Under the pieces are notes generated by a model. That model was not told the origin of the DNA, did no database searches, and saw only the letters and a list, made by a program, of their open reading frames with translations. Below, piece after piece: positions 17,575 to 26,396 of a DNA stretch of 64,000 nt. The DNA comes from an uncultured Winogradskyella sp. (lineage in GTDB: Bacteria > Bacteroidota > Bacteroidia > Flavobacteriales > Flavobacteriaceae): assembly GCA_913055905.1 (NCBI GenBank), contig CAJXLB010000001.1:496001-560000 (forward strand), written 5' to 3'. How positions within the stretch are numbered: the first letter of the stretch is position 1; each line of letters begins with the position of its first letter. Position numbers and translations under genes: made by a program.

Positions 17575-19029
17575 ATGAAGATTAAGAAGCTATCCTTACG
17601 ATCCCGTATTTTCATTGCCATGATACTTCTGGTGCTGTTGGCTTCCATACTAATAGCAGCAGTTACTATATATCAATACAACGAAGAGGCCAAAGATTAT
17701 CATAGAGATCGGTTGGAACGAAAGGAACGTGCTATCCGTCAGAGTATTGAGTTTACAATCAGTGAAACCACCTATCCTGTTACGACAGAAAACATTCCAT
17801 TGATTTTTAAGGAGGATATTTTTGATATCGATGCTATACACAATCTTCAAATCAATTTGTACGACCTTGATGGTCAGTTGCTCAAAAGTTCTAAGCGAAC
17901 CATACAAAGGGATTCATCCGAAATTTGCTTAGATGCCGAAATTTTAAATACCCTTGCAAACACCGCAGAACATAGGTATGTGGTTAAGAATGAAAAGAAT
18001 GGTCAAACCTTTCAATCCTCCTACTCTTACATTACTGATGAAAAATTCAAAAATCTTGCTATACTCAATCTTCCATACCTTGAAAATGATGATTTCTTAA
18101 ATAGGGAGTTGAATGAATTCTTGCTCAGATTAGGTTATGCCTATGTGGCGATGATATTAGCGGCCATTGTTTTTGCGTATTTCATTTCAAAATATATCAC
18201 TAAATCCCTTAAGACCATCAGTGAAAAGATGAATGAAACGCGTTTGGAAAAGCGGAACACCAAAATACAAATTGCATCCTCGAGTGAAGAAATCGAGACT
18301 TTAGTGAATTCTTACAACAGTATGATTGATGAGTTGGAGGCGAGTGCCATAAAACTCGCTACAAGTGAGCGCGAACAAGCTTGGCGAGAAATGGCAAAGC
18401 AGGTAGCACATGAGATTAAAAATCCACTAACACCAATGCGGTTGAGTGTGCAGAGCTTTCAACGTAATTTTAATCCGGATGACCCTAATATAAACCAAAA
18501 AGTAACGGAGTACAGTAATACATTAATTCAACAGATAGATACTATGAGCTCTATAGCCTCAGCATTTTCTAATTTTGCGAAAATGCCAGCCCAAAAGAGT
18601 GAGCAATTAGATGTAGTGCACATCGTTAAATTGGCTTTGGATATTTTTAATGAAAATTATATCTCATTTGAAGCCGATGAAGAAGAAATTGTTGCAAAAT
18701 TTGATCGTACTCAACTTATACGTGTGGTTACAAATTTGGTAAAAAACGGTATTCAAGCCATGCCTAGTGATAAGGAAGACCCACAAATCAAAGTTAAGGT
18801 CTTCACCGAAGATAACTTGGTTAAAATTACGGTAGAGGATAATGGAAGCGGAATTGCAGAGGAGACCAAGGCAAGAGTTTTTGAGCCTAAATTCACAACC
18901 AAGAGCAGTGGTATGGGCTTAGGTCTTGCTATGGTAAAAAATATTGTGGAAACCTTTAAGGGAAATATTACCTTTACGTCAGAGCTAGGGAAAGGCACGG
19001 TTTTTACAGTCACTTTTCCTAAAGCGTAA
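17575..19029 (+). CDS. membrane sensor histidine kinase (NtrY-like)
   Basis: The order is: helix one (about residues 12-32), a periplasmic sensor of roughly 155 residues, helix two (LGYAYVAMILAAIVFAYFI), a HAMP linker (residues about 210-260), the phosphoacceptor H-box VAHEIKNPLTPMRLSVQSF with His279, and an HATPase domain. The ATPase part has the N-box VTNLVKNGIQAM, G1 VEDNGSGIAEE and G2 GMGLGLAMVKN. H-box followed by NPLTP is typical of NtrY-type kinases. No response regulator gene lies next to it, so it is an orphan here and its signal is unknown. Confidence 0.9.
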   Translation: MKIKKLSLRSRIFIAMILLVLLASILIAAVTIYQYNEEAKDYHRDRLERKERAIRQSIEFTISETTYPVTTENIPLIFKEDIFDIDAIHNLQINLYDLDGQLLKSSKRTIQRDSSEICLDAEILNTLANTAEHRYVVKNEKNGQTFQSSYSYITDEKFKNLAILNLPYLENDDFLNRELNEFLLRLGYAYVAMILAAIVFAYFISKYITKSLKTISEKMNETRLEKRNTKIQIASSSEEIETLVNSYNSMIDELEASAIKLATSEREQAWREMAKQVAHEIKNPLTPMRLSVQSFQRNFNPDDPNINQKVTEYSNTLIQQIDTMSSIASAFSNFAKMPAQKSEQLDVVHIVKLALDIFNENYISFEADEEEIVAKFDRTQLIRVVTNLVKNGIQAMPSDKEDPQIKVKVFTEDNLVKITVEDNGSGIAEETKARVFEPKFTTKSSGMGLGLAMVKNIVETFKGNITFTSELGKGTVFTVTFPKA

Positions 19030-19061
19030 TATATCTTATAACAAAACAAAACTATCTAATT

Positions 19062-19844
19062 ATGGCATACAGCAATCTTAATAGCGAATATTCTAATGGC
19101 ATTACAACGATAACCATAAACAGACCCACCAAATTGAACGCTCTAAACAGAGAGACTATTCAAGAACTTCATGAGGCTTTTGATGAAGCCAACCGGGATA
19201 AGAATACTAAAGTAATTATTATAACAGGTAGTGGAGAAAAGGCGTTTGTTGCTGGTGCCGATATTAGTGAGTTTGCTGATTTTAGTGTGGCTGAAGGTGG
19301 TAAATTGGCGGCCGAGGGACAACGTTTATTATTTGATTTTGTTGAAAGCCTTAGCACTCCTGTGATTGCCGCGGTGAATGGGTTTGCCCTTGGAGGTGGA
19401 CTGGAGTTAGCAATGGCTTGTCATTTTAGAGTAGCAAGTTCTAACGCTAAAATGGGCTTGCCAGAAGTGTCTTTGGGTGTCATACCAGGCTATGGAGGGA
19501 CTCAACGTTTGCCTCAGCTTGTTGGAAAAGGAAGAGCTATGGAAATGATAATGACCGCTGGCATGATCGATGCAGATCAAGCCCTTTCCTACGGATTGGT
19601 AAACCATGTTGTGCCGCAAGAAGAGCTTATGACCCTATGCCAAACTATTGCAAGTAAAATAATGCGAAATTCGTCAGTGGCAATAGGTGAAGCCATAAAT
19701 GCTGTTAATGCTAATTACAGTGATGGCGTCAATGGATATGATGTAGAAATTAAAGCCTTTGGAAAATGTTTTGGCACTGCTGACTTTAAAGAAGGAACTT
19801 CGGCATTTTTAGAAAAGCGTAAGGCAGATTTCCCAGGAGCGTAA
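19062..19844 (+). CDS. enoyl-CoA hydratase/isomerase (crotonase) family protein
   Basis: The 260-residue length is typical for a crotonase. Both oxyanion-hole segments (KAFVAGADISEF and NGFALGGGLELAMAC) are visible, as are the two catalytic glutamates, one in GGGLELA and one in GLPEVSLGVIPGYGGTQRL. Hydration of a short-chain enoyl-CoA in beta-oxidation or butanoate metabolism is the likely reaction. It follows the histidine kinase by 32 bp and is followed by a strong terminator at 19929-19963, closing this plus-strand block. Confidence 0.92.
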   Translation: MAYSNLNSEYSNGITTITINRPTKLNALNRETIQELHEAFDEANRDKNTKVIIITGSGEKAFVAGADISEFADFSVAEGGKLAAEGQRLLFDFVESLSTPVIAAVNGFALGGGLELAMACHFRVASSNAKMGLPEVSLGVIPGYGGTQRLPQLVGKGRAMEMIMTAGMIDADQALSYGLVNHVVPQEELMTLCQTIASKIMRNSSVAIGEAINAVNANYSDGVNGYDVEIKAFGKCFGTADFKEGTSAFLEKRKADFPGA

Positions 19845-19928
19845 ACAAAATAGTCTTGGTATTCTCTATAAAACATCCAATTTAATTTTAATCTATTAGA
19901 GATTATCCCTTGGTTTGGAATAAAACTT

Positions 19929-19963
19929 AAAAGGCTTGCCTGTAATTTTTAGGCAAGCCTTTT
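19929..19963. terminator. bidirectional Rho-independent terminator
   Basis: AAAAGGCTTGCCT, a 9-base loop, then AGGCAAGCCTTTT gives a perfect 13-bp stem with A and T tracts on opposite sides. It can end the crotonase transcript on the plus strand and the small 43-codon gene (19988-20119) on the minus strand. Confidence 0.9.
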
Positions 19964-19987
19964 ATCTAAGGATTCTAAACTTTAGAT

Positions 19988-20119
19988 TTAAATAAACTTT
20001 ATTTTATTAGGATTGTTTTCATCTATAGCTCTGTGCAATAGATAAAATGGACAAGCGAGCACCAATGAGATCAATAAAAAGGGGCTCAATAAGAATAATA
20101 TAATTTGTGACTTTTTCAT
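19988..20119 (-). CDS. small membrane peptide (43 residues), unlisted
   Basis: An ATG at 20117-20119 opens 43 codons ending in TAA at 19988-19990. The peptide begins MKKSQIILFLLSPFLLISL, continues VLACPFYLLHRAI and ends DENNPNKIKFI: a single hydrophobic helix with a short polar tail. The start is preceded by an A-rich leader (TTAAAAAAAGAAAAAAA) as for many flavobacterial genes. A promoter-like CATCTTTGCA lies about 45 bp upstream on the minus strand, and the terminator at 19929-19963 follows 24 bp after the stop. A 61-codon frame overlapping it on the same strand has no such signals. Function unknown. Confidence 0.5.
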   Translation of the reverse strand: MKKSQIILFLLSPFLLISLVLACPFYLLHRAIDENNPNKIKFI

Positions 20120-20385
20120 TTTTTTCTTTTTTTAAGATTTGGTTTAACGTTTTCAATGCAAAGATGAACATAGTATAAGGTTCTAAAAACAAGTATTTTA
20201 ACACATATATGTCGCATTTTAACCATAAATCTTACATTTTATATTTAATACCTGATAACCAATACTTTATAATCTATTATTTAGGAAACTACAGTATGTT
20301 ACTTCGTTTAGCTTTTTTCTAAGCGTTACATTCTCCAAATTATCTTTTAATTAATTGAGTATATTTAAACGCTTAATTACCTGAG

Positions 20386-21696
20386 ATGAGCTACCGTATC
20401 TTTATCCTGTTTTGTACCGTACTATTTTTTTCTTGTGAAAAAAATGTACAACCATCTACACAAGTATTTGAGACTTCAGATTTAAACCATGCCAATACCG
20501 TATTGTTAGAAGCCGTAATGGAAGACGCTTTCACTCCTCCCGTAGCAAGTAGGATTTATGCATATTCTCACGTGGCCCATTACATAACCTTAAGGAGTTT
20601 TTATAGCGATAGTCTGGAGGCTATCTCCAAGCACCTTAATGGATTGGCGAGCCTAACACTTCCAGATAAAACTGAGGTAAACCCAGAACTGGCAGCATTG
20701 TTTGCGTTTTCAAACATTGGTAAGAAATTAATTTATTCAGAACATTTTTTTGATGACTTAAGTGACAGCCTTAAAATCAGGGCGTCCCAAAGAGCACTAT
20801 CCAAAGAAACCATAGAGCATTCTTATCGTTATGCAAACCGTATTACCAATCAAATTGGTGATTGGATTGACAAGGATAATTATATAGAGACAAGAACATA
20901 TCCACGTTTCACCAGTACAAAAAGGCCAGAAAATTGGAGAGAAACACCTCCAGATTATGCCACCGCTCTAGAACCACATTGGGACAAAATAAGACCCATG
21001 GTAATTGACAGTGCCAATGTTTTTAATTTCAAACCACTTCCCAAATACAGTACAGAGACTACATCTGATTTTTACAAAATGGTAAACGAAGTCTACCTTG
21101 AATCTAAAAACACCACGGAAGAGAAATCAAAAATTGCATGGTTTTGGGATTGCAATCCTATAATGACCATCCATAAAGGTCATATGATTACAACCATCCA
21201 TAAATTTACTCCAGCAGGGCATTGGTTAAATATTGTTAATCAAGTAACTACTAATGAAAATTCAAGTTATTTTACAACAACAAGAGCCTATACGCTCACA
21301 TCAATGGCGATGTTTGATGCTATAATTGGATCTTGGCATGTAAAATACAAGACAGATTTGGTACGTCCGATAACTTATATACAAGAGAATATAGATTCAG
21401 ATTGGAAACCTGTTTTGCAAACGCCACCATTTCCAGAATATACCAGCGGACACAGTGCCACCTCGGCTTCTGCAGCAGAGATGTTGACCTATGTTTTCGG
21501 TGATAATTACACATTTACAGACCATACTCAAAAACGCTTTGGATTGGAGCAACGTTCCTTTAATTCCTTTAAAGAAGCCGCAAATCAAGTTAATTTAAGC
21601 AGATTTTACGGTGGCATCCATTATATGCAAGGTGTTAGGGAAGGCGCCAGACAAGGAAGCACTATTGCCCAACTGATTCTCAAAAAAATATTTTAA
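20386..21696 (+). CDS. vanadium-dependent haloperoxidase / PAP2-family lipoprotein
   Basis: A 436-residue lipoprotein: signal MSYRIFILFCTVLFFSCEK with a lipobox Cys at 17. The PAP2/haloperoxidase vanadate- or phosphate-binding motifs are in order: K and RP in KTDLVRPITY (about residue 324), TSGHSATSASAAEM (352), and SRFYGGIHYMQGVREG near the C-terminus with the axial-ligand His. The family includes vanadium haloperoxidases and acid phosphatases, and the two cannot be told apart from motifs alone. Only 3 bp separate it from the VCBS-repeat lipoprotein gene, so the two are probably cotranscribed and may act together at the cell envelope. Confidence 0.88.
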   Translation: MSYRIFILFCTVLFFSCEKNVQPSTQVFETSDLNHANTVLLEAVMEDAFTPPVASRIYAYSHVAHYITLRSFYSDSLEAISKHLNGLASLTLPDKTEVNPELAALFAFSNIGKKLIYSEHFFDDLSDSLKIRASQRALSKETIEHSYRYANRITNQIGDWIDKDNYIETRTYPRFTSTKRPENWRETPPDYATALEPHWDKIRPMVIDSANVFNFKPLPKYSTETTSDFYKMVNEVYLESKNTTEEKSKIAWFWDCNPIMTIHKGHMITTIHKFTPAGHWLNIVNQVTTNENSSYFTTTRAYTLTSMAMFDAIIGSWHVKYKTDLVRPITYIQENIDSDWKPVLQTPPFPEYTSGHSATSASAAEMLTYVFGDNYTFTDHTQKRFGLEQRSFNSFKEAANQVNLSRFYGGIHYMQGVREGARQGSTIAQLILKKIF

Positions 21697-21699
21697 TAT

Positions 21700-24600
21700 A
21701 TGATGAGGTTTTTATTTAGGGGCACATTGTTTTGTTTTCTATTAATTCTTTTCAACTGTAAAGACAGTAAGTCTAAAGAGGTAACGAGTTCAAATACTAC
21801 TAGAGACAATAAAGTAGAGCCAGAAGAAAAGGTATTGTTTGAATTTTTACCTGCGTCTGAAACCAATATAGATTTTAGGAATGACATTTTTGAAAGTGAA
21901 AGTTTCAACTTTCTTCTATACGAGTATTTGTATAATGGTGGTGGTGTAGCCATTGGAGATATTAATAACGATGGTTTGGAAGACATCTATTTCTCTGGGA
22001 ATACTACTAAAAACAGACTATATCTCAACCAAGGGGATTTTAAATTCAAGGATATAACAGAAAGTGCAGGAGTCGATGGAGGACGTGGATTTAAAACTGG
22101 CGTAACCATGGCAGATATTAACAATGACGGATTTTTAGATATTTACGTCTGCAAATCTGCATTGAGTGATGAGAACCTTCGTCGGAATACACTTTATATA
22201 AACAACGGCGATTTAACATTTACGGAAAAAGGAAAATCATACGGTCTTGATGACCCAGGATATTCCGTCCAAGCTTATTTCTTTGATTCTGATGGTGATA
22301 ACGATTTAGATGTTTACATTCTAAATCACTCCAGTGATATGAGGGAGTCCAATACGATAAAAGTCACTCAAGATAAGACAGGAAAACTGGTAAGGGCAGA
22401 ACCTAAATCTTATGATAAGGTTACGGATCGGTTCTATGAAAACAGAAACAATAAGTTTTTAGATATTTCCGCAAAAGCAGGCGTGCTTAATGATGCGTTT
22501 GGTCTTAGTGCAGTTATCGGTGACTTTAATGACGATTTTAAGCCAGACATTTATGTCTGCAACGACTATATGATGCCAGATAGACTTCTCATTAACAAGG
22601 GAAATAACATTTTTGAAGATAAAATAGATAGTTATTTTAGTCACACCTCTTTTTCTTCTATGGGCTCGGATTTTGCGGACATCAATAATGATGGGCACTT
22701 AGACTTATTTACCTTAGACATGTCACCCAAGGACAACTATAGGCGTAAAATGATGATGATGGCGCAGAATTATGATAAGTTTCAAAAAATGACAACATAC
22801 GGTTTTGGTACGCAGTATTCAGTAAATGCAATGCAAATCAATACTGGAGGAGGTCATTTTTCGGACATAGCATTTCTTGATAATTTGGCTCAAACCGAAT
22901 GGAGTTGGAGTGCGCTTATGGCCGATTTTAATAACGATGGCTTAAAGGATATTCATGTTACAAATGGCTATAATAGGGATGTTACTAATAATGACTACTC
23001 CAGATATAAAATGGATGATCTGCAAAAGCGTTTTAATGCTAAAGAAATCACTTTAAAGGATTGGATTGAGTATATCCCTAGCGTTCCAGTTAAAGCGTTT
23101 TTGTTTAAAAATGAAGGCAACACTAGGTTTGAGGATGTCTCCTCCAGTTGGAATAGTGGCAGACCTTCATTTTCCAATGGTTCTGCCTATGGCGATTTAA
23201 ACAATGACGGCTATCTTGATGTTGTGGTCAATAACTTAAACGACGAACCCTTTATCATGAAAAATATCGGTAAGGATATTCTTCAAAATAAGTACATTAC
23301 CCTAAAGTTTGAACATGAAGAAGGTGTCACAACACAAGGTGCCATTGCCATACTCACCCTATCCGATGGCACTCAAATAAAGGAAGTTCTTAATCCAACC
23401 AGAGGGTTTTTATCGTCATCACAGCATCGTCTTCATTTTGGATTTAAAAAGGAACTCAACCCTGAGAAGCTAGAGGTCATTTGGCCTGATAAAAAGGTGC
23501 AAATTATTGAAAGTCCAACGGTAAATGCCATAACTGAAATCAAAAAGCAACCCAATTCCACTTATACTAAACCCAGTAAAAGTAGTGCGTACTTTGAAGA
23601 TGCTAGTCAAAGGTTAGGAAGCGCTTTTACACATGAGGAAAATGAATTTATCGATTTTAAACGAGAGGTATTATTGCATCATAAGTATAGTGAGGAAGGA
23701 CCAGCAGTGGCAGTAGCAGATGTTAATGGTGATGGATTGGAGGACGTCTATCTGGGAGGAGCACTTGGTTTTTCAGGGAGGTTGTTTTTGCAAAACGCCT
23801 CAGGAACTTTCAACTTAAGCCAAGTTCCAAGTTTTGAAAGTGACAAAAAATATGAAGACACAGCTGCGCTATTTTTTGATGCCAATTCAGACGGCTTCAA
23901 CGACCTTTACGTGGTTAGTGGAGGGAGTGAATATGATGAAGGTAGCGAAAATTACCGTGATCGCCTTTACTTTAATGATGGTAATGGAAATTTTATGCGT
24001 GACGAGACAGCCCTTCCAAATATATCCACAAGTGGCTCCGTTGTTAAGGTGCATGATATAGACGGAGATGGCCAATTAGACGTATTTATTGGATCAAGGG
24101 TAACACCTGGGCGGTATCCTGAAGCACCTTTAAGTTATCTATTAAAAAATACCAATGGAACATTTAAAGATGTCACTGCAAAATGGTCACAAGGTCTTTC
24201 CCGTATTGGTATGATAACAGATGCCGAATTTGCTGACTTGGATAATGATGGAACCAGTGAATTGATTTTAGCGGGTGAGTGGATGCCAATTTCAGTTTTC
24301 AAATACATTAATGGTAAATACGTTAATAAGACCGAAGATTATGGACTCAGTGATAAAATTGGGTGGTGGAATACTGTTTCTGTTGCCGACCTTTCGGGTA
24401 ATGGATACAAAGATATAGTTGCAGGGAATTTAGGTCTTAATTCATTTTTCAAAGCATCAAACGCTCAACCAATAAGGTTGTATTATAAAGATTTTGATAA
24501 TAACGGAAGCCTAGATGCCGTACTTTGTACCTATATAGACGGAATAAGTTATCCCATACATAATCGAGACCGTATTCTCAACCATATGGTTATGCTTAAG

Positions 24601-25092
24601 AAACGTTTTACGCGTTATGAGCCTTATGCAAGTGCTACAATCAATGATATTTTTACACCTGAAGAACTAAAAGGAACAAAAATCCTTGATGCCAATCATT
24701 TACAGCATTCCGTATTCACTAACAATAACGGCACAAGTTTTACCTCAACAAATCTACCCATTGAGACACAAATCTCTGTTGTAAACGATATTCTTACAAA
24801 AGACCTCAATAATGATGGGAAAAGGGATATCATATTGGGCGGTAACTTTTATGGCACAGACGCTGAGTTCGGACGCTATGACGCCTCCATAGGATCAACT
24901 TTGATTAATTTGGGCTCTGATTTTGAACCCTTGTCAAGTACCGAAAGCGGATTGTATATTCCAGGAAATGTGAGGCACTTAATACCTCTAACTATAGGAG
25001 AGTTTAATTATTTGTTAGTCGTTAGAAATAACGAACCTGCAAGTTTATTAAAGCAAAAAAGTGGGCCAAAAGACCCACCTTCTACTAAATAA
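21700..25092 (+). CDS. large VCBS/FG-GAP repeat lipoprotein with ASPIC/UnbV domain
   Basis: A 1130-residue protein with a lipobox (LLILFNCKDSK). About fourteen calcium-binding DxNxDGxxD repeats are visible, for example DINNDGLEDIYF, DINNDGFLDIYV, DLNNDGYLDVVV, DVNGDGLEDVYL and DIDGDGQLDVFI, so it probably forms one or two beta-propellers. Between them, around residues 530-620, lies an ASPIC/UnbV segment (TQGAIAILTLSDGTQIKEV, SSSQHRLHFGF, LEVIWPDKKVQII). Such proteins are surface lipoproteins of unknown task in Bacteroidota. It sits 3 bp behind the haloperoxidase-family gene. Confidence 0.88.
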   Translation: MMRFLFRGTLFCFLLILFNCKDSKSKEVTSSNTTRDNKVEPEEKVLFEFLPASETNIDFRNDIFESESFNFLLYEYLYNGGGVAIGDINNDGLEDIYFSGNTTKNRLYLNQGDFKFKDITESAGVDGGRGFKTGVTMADINNDGFLDIYVCKSALSDENLRRNTLYINNGDLTFTEKGKSYGLDDPGYSVQAYFFDSDGDNDLDVYILNHSSDMRESNTIKVTQDKTGKLVRAEPKSYDKVTDRFYENRNNKFLDISAKAGVLNDAFGLSAVIGDFNDDFKPDIYVCNDYMMPDRLLINKGNNIFEDKIDSYFSHTSFSSMGSDFADINNDGHLDLFTLDMSPKDNYRRKMMMMAQNYDKFQKMTTYGFGTQYSVNAMQINTGGGHFSDIAFLDNLAQTEWSWSALMADFNNDGLKDIHVTNGYNRDVTNNDYSRYKMDDLQKRFNAKEITLKDWIEYIPSVPVKAFLFKNEGNTRFEDVSSSWNSGRPSFSNGSAYGDLNNDGYLDVVVNNLNDEPFIMKNIGKDILQNKYITLKFEHEEGVTTQGAIAILTLSDGTQIKEVLNPTRGFLSSSQHRLHFGFKKELNPEKLEVIWPDKKVQIIESPTVNAITEIKKQPNSTYTKPSKSSAYFEDASQRLGSAFTHEENEFIDFKREVLLHHKYSEEGPAVAVADVNGDGLEDVYLGGALGFSGRLFLQNASGTFNLSQVPSFESDKKYEDTAALFFDANSDGFNDLYVVSGGSEYDEGSENYRDRLYFNDGNGNFMRDETALPNISTSGSVVKVHDIDGDGQLDVFIGSRVTPGRYPEAPLSYLLKNTNGTFKDVTAKWSQGLSRIGMITDAEFADLDNDGTSELILAGEWMPISVFKYINGKYVNKTEDYGLSDKIGWWNTVSVADLSGNGYKDIVAGNLGLNSFFKASNAQPIRLYYKDFDNNGSLDAVLCTYIDGISYPIHNRDRILNHMVMLKKRFTRYEPYASATINDIFTPEELKGTKILDANHLQHSVFTNNNGTSFTSTNLPIETQISVVNDILTKDLNNDGKRDIILGGNFYGTDAEFGRYDASIGSTLINLGSDFEPLSSTESGLYIPGNVRHLIPLTIGEFNYLLVVRNNEPASLLKQKSGPKDPPSTK

Positions 25093-25255
25093 AAACTAAT
25101 ATATAAACAACAATCTAATTGTAAGATTAAGACCTTCCTACTATTTGTAAATAGCTTTAATCCAAAGTTAGTATTTCATACGTATTGTTAAGACAACTAA
25201 ATTGTCAGAAATCTGTATTATATTAACCATTTAAATCAAAACAGCTTATATAAAT

Positions 25256-25285
25256 GGTAATATAGTATATATTAAAGGTAATATA
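25256..25285 (+). promoter_or_regulatory. direct repeat, possible regulator binding site
   Basis: GGTAATATA occurs at 25256-25264 and again at 25277-25285, 21 bp apart (two helical turns). It ends 28 bp before the -7 element of the following AraC-type gene. Paired direct half-sites with this spacing are typical of AraC-family operators, so autoregulation is plausible. Confidence 0.35.
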
Positions 25286-25312
25286 AAACAGATTCTACCT
25301 TGTTATAAGGTT

Positions 25313-25320
25313 TAACTTTG
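25313..25320 (+). promoter_or_regulatory. -7 element for AraC-family gene
   Basis: TAACTTTG matches TAnnTTTG, 15 bp before the ATG at 25336, implying a short leader of roughly 10 nt. Confidence 0.5.
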
Positions 25321-25335
25321 TGGTAGTAAATAAGT

Positions 25336-26208
25336 ATGAGCACACGAAAACCAACATTAGAAAAAATCAGTACCGCATTTGGCACCTCTATGAAAGTTGT
25401 AAAAAATGAGGCCTATGTCGGAGAGAAACGACCATTTTGGCATTTTCATCCGGAGATAGAGTTGGTTTATGTTAATAAGGGAAAAGGTAAGCGCCATATC
25501 GGTAACCACCTATCATACTTTAATAATAGTATGCTAGTATTAATAGGCTCTAACCTTCCGCACAATGGCTTCACAGACCGTCTCACTGTGAATGGGACAG
25601 AGACAATAGTACAATTTAGGCCAGATTTTTTGGGAGACCACTTTTTTAAGGTTCCCGAAATGGAAGGCATAAACAATCTTTTTGAGCGCGCCAAGAGAGG
25701 AATCCTTTTTGGTGTTAAGACAAAGCAAAAGATTGGTCCAAAGATTGAAAAATTAAACAAGAAAGAAGGCTTTAAAAGAATTCTGGTTTTGCTCGAAGTG
25801 CTGCACGCACTCTCTAAATCCGAAGATTATGTTATTCTTAATTCAGATGGATTCAGTTTTGAGACGGAACCTCAGGACAGTGTTAAAATTGACAAGGTGT
25901 TTAAGCATGTCAACGCTAATTTCCAAAACCATATTAGTTTAGATGAAATTGCCGATGTCGTAAGCATGACGGTTCCTGCGTTTTGTAGGTATTTTAAAAA
26001 AGTAACCGGTAAAACCTTTACGAAACTGGTAAATGAGTATAGGGTGGTTCATGCCACCAAACTTCTTTCAGAAAGTCAATTGAGTATTACAGATATAAGC
26101 TATGAGTGTGGTTTTAATAACTTCTCCCACTTCAATAAGATATTTAAGGAAATAACAGGTAAGAGTGCTTCTAAATACAGAAGTGAGCTTAAACAAATTA
26201 TCCAATAG
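25336..26208 (+). CDS. AraC-family transcriptional regulator with N-terminal cupin
   Basis: The 290-residue protein has a cupin-type sensor with the His-rich strand FWHFHPEIELVYVNKGKG (about residues 34-51), characteristic of AraC regulators that bind a small molecule. It ends in a double helix-turn-helix (ISLDEIADVVSMTVPAFCRY and LSITDISYECGFNNFSHFNK, then SKYR). The effector is unknown; related sensors often respond to sugars. It is preceded by a direct repeat suggesting autoregulation and followed 13 bp later by a 57-codon gene probably in the same transcript. Confidence 0.9.
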   Translation: MSTRKPTLEKISTAFGTSMKVVKNEAYVGEKRPFWHFHPEIELVYVNKGKGKRHIGNHLSYFNNSMLVLIGSNLPHNGFTDRLTVNGTETIVQFRPDFLGDHFFKVPEMEGINNLFERAKRGILFGVKTKQKIGPKIEKLNKKEGFKRILVLLEVLHALSKSEDYVILNSDGFSFETEPQDSVKIDKVFKHVNANFQNHISLDEIADVVSMTVPAFCRYFKKVTGKTFTKLVNEYRVVHATKLLSESQLSITDISYECGFNNFSHFNKIFKEITGKSASKYRSELKQIIQ

Positions 26209-26221
26209 AATTAAAGCTGCC

Positions 26222-26395
26222 ATGACTAAAAAAATTGATAATGCCATTGCTTACTACTCCAAGAAAGGAGAAGAGATATTGAAAATCGTTAACTGTAGGA
26301 GCGACCTTACGGCAGATGAACTGATCAGTCATGGTGAAGAAATGGCTATTATTGAATATAAACTAACAGCTCTAGAAGTTGCTAAGGAGAGTTAG
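26222..26395 (+). CDS. small conserved hypothetical protein
   Basis: A 57-residue soluble, mostly helical protein starting MTKKIDNAIAYYSKKGEEIL and ending KLTALEVAKES. I chose the ATG at 26222 because the longer frame from 26165 would run through the end of the AraC gene. No domain is recognised. It lies 13 bp after the regulator on the same strand and ends 1 bp before the converging HD-domain gene. Confidence 0.6.
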   Translation: MTKKIDNAIAYYSKKGEEILKIVNCRSDLTADELISHGEEMAIIEYKLTALEVAKES

Positions 26396-26396
26396 G

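Noticed and set aside
19974-19986. TCTAAA-C-TTTAGA as a second metal box
   Set aside because: The half-sites are everted relative to the palindrome at 29973 and no metal gene is near.
20019-20204. A 61-codon minus-strand frame
   Set aside because: It overlaps the 43-codon frame, lacks a leader or a matching promoter, and encodes an atypical sequence; the shorter frame fits the signals better.
25058-25080. A GTGGGC...ACCCAC hairpin at the end of the VCBS gene as a terminator
   Set aside because: It lies inside the coding sequence and has no following T tract.
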